DNA of 23,331 nt from PALSA-607 sp036510735. GTDB lineage: Bacteria > Actinomycetota > Actinomycetes > Acidothermales > Acidothermaceae. Within the stretch, counting starts at the first letter, position 1. The number at the start of each line of letters is the position of its first letter. Under the pieces are notes generated by a model. That model did not search any database. It saw nothing but the letters and a program-made list of their open reading frames with translations, and was not told where the DNA came from. Position numbers and translations under genes: made by a program. Location of the stretch: positions 1 through 23,331 of the forward strand of contig DATCDK010000218.1 in the NCBI GenBank assembly GCA_036510735.1. The letters are read 5' to 3'. This document shows, one piece after another, positions 21,157-23,331 of the stretch.

Positions 21157-22127
21157 CAGCGGCGACAACACGAGCGTATCGGCGGGAGGCGGACCCGGCG
21201 GCGCAACCATGGACCGGCCCTAAGCGACCTTACGATCTGGTCAAAGAGTTCGTGGTTGCCCTGGTGGTTGTGAGCATCTTGACGGTGATTCTCGCCGCGC
21301 TGTTCTCATCGCCGGACGACAAGCAGCTGACGTTGGCAGAGTGGGCGAAAGCTGCGCCGAACGATTTCGTCGCGACAGCCGCAACTGAGCTCGACGGTAC
21401 AAGTGGTTCGGCGACGTACGGCGCTCCGTACACGCACGACAAGAGCGCCGCTCAGAAGATCGGGCCCTTGGCGCCGCAGAATTGGCCGGGTGTGACGATC
21501 CCGATTGACAGCGCGCAGGACTTCGTTGTGCGACCGTTGCAGGGAGCCGCGGTAGGTAGCAACCTCCAAGCGGCTTTGAAGCAGTGGAGCGCAGCTAGCG
21601 CCGACCAGCAGCAGAAGTGGGCCGCTGCCTACGACACCGCGCTGGCGGCGGTACCCGACACTGACCCGGCCAAGATCGCGACAGGTGACTACGGGCCGGT
21701 ACCAGTGATGATGACGCAGTTGCTCGCACTTGCGCAGTCGGGCGGCCTCGATGGCGCGCTGCTCGCTCAAGGACGCTTTTACCAGACCGACTACACCAAG
21801 CCATTGTTGTTCCTCGCCGACGGCACGTACTTGGAGGACCTTGCCCGCGCGCAGCACCTCGGTGGTGACCAGTGGGGCATGATGAACGAGACCGGCAACT
21901 ATCCGGGGCAGGCGTGGCTCTGGCTCTATACCTTCTGGTACCAGGTCAAGCCGTTCTCGACATCGGGCAACGGCGACGCGTTGGTGTGGTCCGTGATGGC
22001 CTTGCTGACGGTCGTATTCGTGCTCGTGCCGTTCATCCCGGGAGTTCGCTCCATCCCGAAACTCATCCCCATTCACCGCCTAATTTGGCGAAACTACTAC
22101 CGGGACGTCGAGGGCCGGGGCGCGTAA
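21153..22127 (+). CDS. Two-helix membrane partner of the cytochrome b6-like protein, function unknown
   Basis: This encodes 324 residues. Its ATG overlaps the stop of the cytochrome gene by four bases. It has one membrane helix near the N-terminus (about 33-52), a large outer domain (about 53-274) and a second helix (about 275-294), ending in GVRSIPKLIPIHRLIWRNYYRD. The outer domain has well-formed blocks such as FVATAATELDGTSGSATYGAPYTH, GDYGPVPVMM, FYQTDYTKPLLFLADGTYLED and DQWGMMNETGNYPGQAWLWLYTFWYQ, which I recall as conserved in actinobacterial proteins beside cytochrome b genes. There is no CxxCH heme site and no Rieske motif. It may play the part of a subunit IV or an electron-accepting surface; this is inference. 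Its last 48 bp overlap the convergent acetate kinase gene. Confidence 0.85.
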   Translation: MTAATTRAYRREADPAAQPWTGPKRPYDLVKEFVVALVVVSILTVILAALFSSPDDKQLTLAEWAKAAPNDFVATAATELDGTSGSATYGAPYTHDKSAAQKIGPLAPQNWPGVTIPIDSAQDFVVRPLQGAAVGSNLQAALKQWSAASADQQQKWAAAYDTALAAVPDTDPAKIATGDYGPVPVMMTQLLALAQSGGLDGALLAQGRFYQTDYTKPLLFLADGTYLEDLARAQHLGGDQWGMMNETGNYPGQAWLWLYTFWYQVKPFSTSGNGDALVWSVMALLTVVFVLVPFIPGVRSIPKLIPIHRLIWRNYYRDVEGRGA

Positions 22128-23159
22128 GGTCGAGCCCGAGATTCCGAGCAGCTGGCGTGCCTGGCGGGCCATCTCGAGGTCTTCGCGGGCGGTGATCACG
22201 AACGTTCGCGCCGCAGCACGAGACGCGGTGATGTCGGCGTCGCCGGTGGCAGCGGTGTTTATCCCGTCGTCGACGGTGAGGCCGAGGAATCCCAGCCCTT
22301 CGATCGTCCGGCGTCGGATCTCGGGTGAGTTTTCGCCGACCCCGCCGGTGAAGACGCAGACATCAAGGCCGCCCAGCGATGCGGCCATCGAGCCAATCGC
22401 CTTGCGAAGTCGATGCAAGTAGACCTGCACAGCCAGTTGCGCATCGTCGTCATCGCGCACCAGTAATTCCCGCATGTCGCCGGTGCCTGCGAGACCCTTC
22501 AGACCCGAATTGTGGTCGAGAACATCCGCCAGGTCGGGCTCACGCTGCGCCAGCCACATCAGTAACCCTGGGTCGACGTCGCCAGAGCGGGTTGCCATGA
22601 CGAGACCCTCGAGCGGAGTAAAGCCCATCGTGGTGTCAATCGAAACGCCGTCGCGAACCGCGCATAGCGACGCGCCCGCACCGAGGTGACAGGTGATGAT
22701 CCGCCGCGCGCCAGGGACCAACTCGGCAGCGCGGCGACTTGCCCAAGCGTGCGACAAGCCGTGGAATCCGTAACGCCTTAATCCGTATTTGGCGATCCAC
22801 TCGCGAGGCAGCGCGTACGTCGCTGCCGCGTCACCGATGTTCGCGTGAAACGCGGTGTCGAAGCACGCGACCTGCACCGCACGTGGAAGCATCGCCCGTA
22901 CGTCGTCGAGGGCAGCGAGTGTCTTGGGCTGGTGCAGCGGCGCCAGCGGGATCAGGTCGTGCAGCGCCTTTTCGACGTCATCATCGACAATCACGGCGCG
23001 TCGAAATGCCGTTCCGCCATGGACGACGCGGTGCACGACGACATCAGCATCGGGCAGTGTTGCCGGCAGCGCGTCCCACGACGCTTCGACACCGTCGTCG
23101 GGGCCGAGCAGCCGCAGTTTCAGGCTGCTCGACCCGGCGTTGACGACGAGGATGCGCAT
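22080..23159 (-). CDS. ackA: Acetate kinase, compact form
   Basis: This encodes 359 residues, about 40 fewer than E. coli AckA; the shortening lies between the N-terminal NAGSSSLK (N7, S10, S12, K14) and HRVVHGG (R44). Other active-site blocks are intact: CFDTAFH (D101), RYGFHGLSH (H133), CHLGAGASLCAV, DTTMGFTPLEGLVMATRSGDVDPG (R191), NSGLKGLAGTGDMR and FTGGVGENSPEIR. The enzyme converts acetyl phosphate and ADP to acetate and ATP, reversibly, in the cytoplasm. The ATG at 23159 shares one base with the stop of the upstream phosphoketolase gene (TAATG), so acetyl phosphate made by that enzyme feeds directly into this step. The final 15 codons, overlapping the membrane-protein gene, extend past the usual C-terminus (after LLGI) and look unconserved. 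Confidence 0.94.
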   Translation of the reverse strand: MRILVVNAGSSSLKLRLLGPDDGVEASWDALPATLPDADVVVHRVVHGGTAFRRAVIVDDDVEKALHDLIPLAPLHQPKTLAALDDVRAMLPRAVQVACFDTAFHANIGDAAATYALPREWIAKYGLRRYGFHGLSHAWASRRAAELVPGARRIITCHLGAGASLCAVRDGVSIDTTMGFTPLEGLVMATRSGDVDPGLLMWLAQREPDLADVLDHNSGLKGLAGTGDMRELLVRDDDDAQLAVQVYLHRLRKAIGSMAASLGGLDVCVFTGGVGENSPEIRRRTIEGLGFLGLTVDDGINTAATGDADITASRAAARTFVITAREDLEMARQARQLLGISGSTLRAPALDVPVVVSPN

Positions 23160-23331
23160 TAGTAGGGCCAGGTCCAGTTCTTGACGTCGAGCGCGTCGTC
23201 GCCGAAGTCGCGGGTGTATTGCCTCTTGCGCAGCCGTTCGTCGACCATTCGCTGCCGAACGTGCGCTGCATTTTCTCGCAGTGACGGGACGCGGTCGATG
23301 ACGTCCATCACAAGGTGGTAGCGATCCAGGT
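23159..23331 (-). CDS. Phosphoketolase, C-terminal 57 residues (runs off the window)
   Basis: The frame enters from the right edge and ends at a TAA at 23161-23159. The visible residues, LDRYHLVMDVIDRVPSLREN through KRQYTRDFGDDALDVKNWTWPY, match the C-terminal end of xylulose-5-phosphate/fructose-6-phosphate phosphoketolase, with the characteristic HLVMDVIDRVP, RQRMVDERL and final W-x-W segments. That enzyme uses thiamine diphosphate and phosphate to cleave sugar phosphates into acetyl phosphate and an aldose phosphate. The TAATG overlap with acetate kinase makes a xfp-ackA operon. Identity rests on about 57 residues plus the neighbour, which is a well-known pairing. Confidence 0.88.
   Translation of the reverse strand, partial: LDRYHLVMDVIDRVPSLRENAAHVRQRMVDERLRKRQYTRDFGDDALDVKNWTWPY

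Noticed and set aside
1..23331. Mobile elements or horizontal island
   Set aside because: I see no transposase, integrase, tRNA-flanked repeat or sharp composition break; the genes are mainly core metabolism.

Overview
The window is high-GC, Ala/Pro-rich DNA from an actinobacterium. The support is a mycobacterial-type fused 2-oxoglutarate decarboxylase/dehydrogenase (kgd), Lsr2, an actinobacterial TatB, a DUF6104-type small protein, frequent GTG starts, and several TANNNT boxes 7-8 nt ahead of start codons (leaderless promoters). A deep lineage such as a Frankiales-like group is plausible, but genus cannot be set from this sequence. I see no tRNA, rRNA, CRISPR array, phage or insertion sequence. 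The window looks like ordinary chromosome.

Layout. 1-989: a truncated marR-type regulator (minus) is divergent from a two-gene cassette (small alpha/beta-barrel protein plus VOC-fold protein), with a paired palindromic operator between them. 1003-5723 (minus): kgd, then a DUF6104 gene in frame just after the kgd stop, then a lipoprotein of unknown function. 5853-7142 (plus): a secreted VanY-like M15B D,D-carboxypeptidase with a coiled-coil stalk, followed by two strong hairpins. 7260-12283 (minus): lsr2, tatB, then a CBS/zinc-ribbon protein translationally coupled to pdh E1-alpha, E1-beta and E2. 12493-13619 (plus): an 81-aa protein ending in YLLP-type repeats, then an SMP-30/gluconolactonase-family protein. 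13749-19131 (plus): a five-gene MacAB-like export operon (HlyD adaptor, ATPase, FtsX/MacB permease, DUF5666-like membrane protein, Cys-motif lipoprotein). 19198-20136 (minus): aldose 1-epimerase family. 20294-22127 (plus): a three-gene cytochrome b6-like membrane module. 22080-23331 (minus): the phosphoketolase C-terminus followed by acetate kinase, whose 3' end overlaps the cytochrome module.

How the genes fit together. Much of the window is central carbon and energy metabolism: pyruvate to acetyl-CoA (PDH), 2-oxoglutarate oxidation (KGD), and phosphoketolase/acetate kinase, which make acetyl phosphate and then ATP plus acetate. A b-type cytochrome module of unknown redox partners lies beside them. 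No E3 (lpd), Rieske protein, cytochrome c, tatA or tatC is visible here. The most novel-looking parts are the export operon, where four proteins carry similar Gly/Phe-rich segments and the last one holds a duplicated Cys module; the b6-like three-gene module; the CBS/zinc-ribbon protein coupled to PDH; and the small repeat protein divergent from lsr2.
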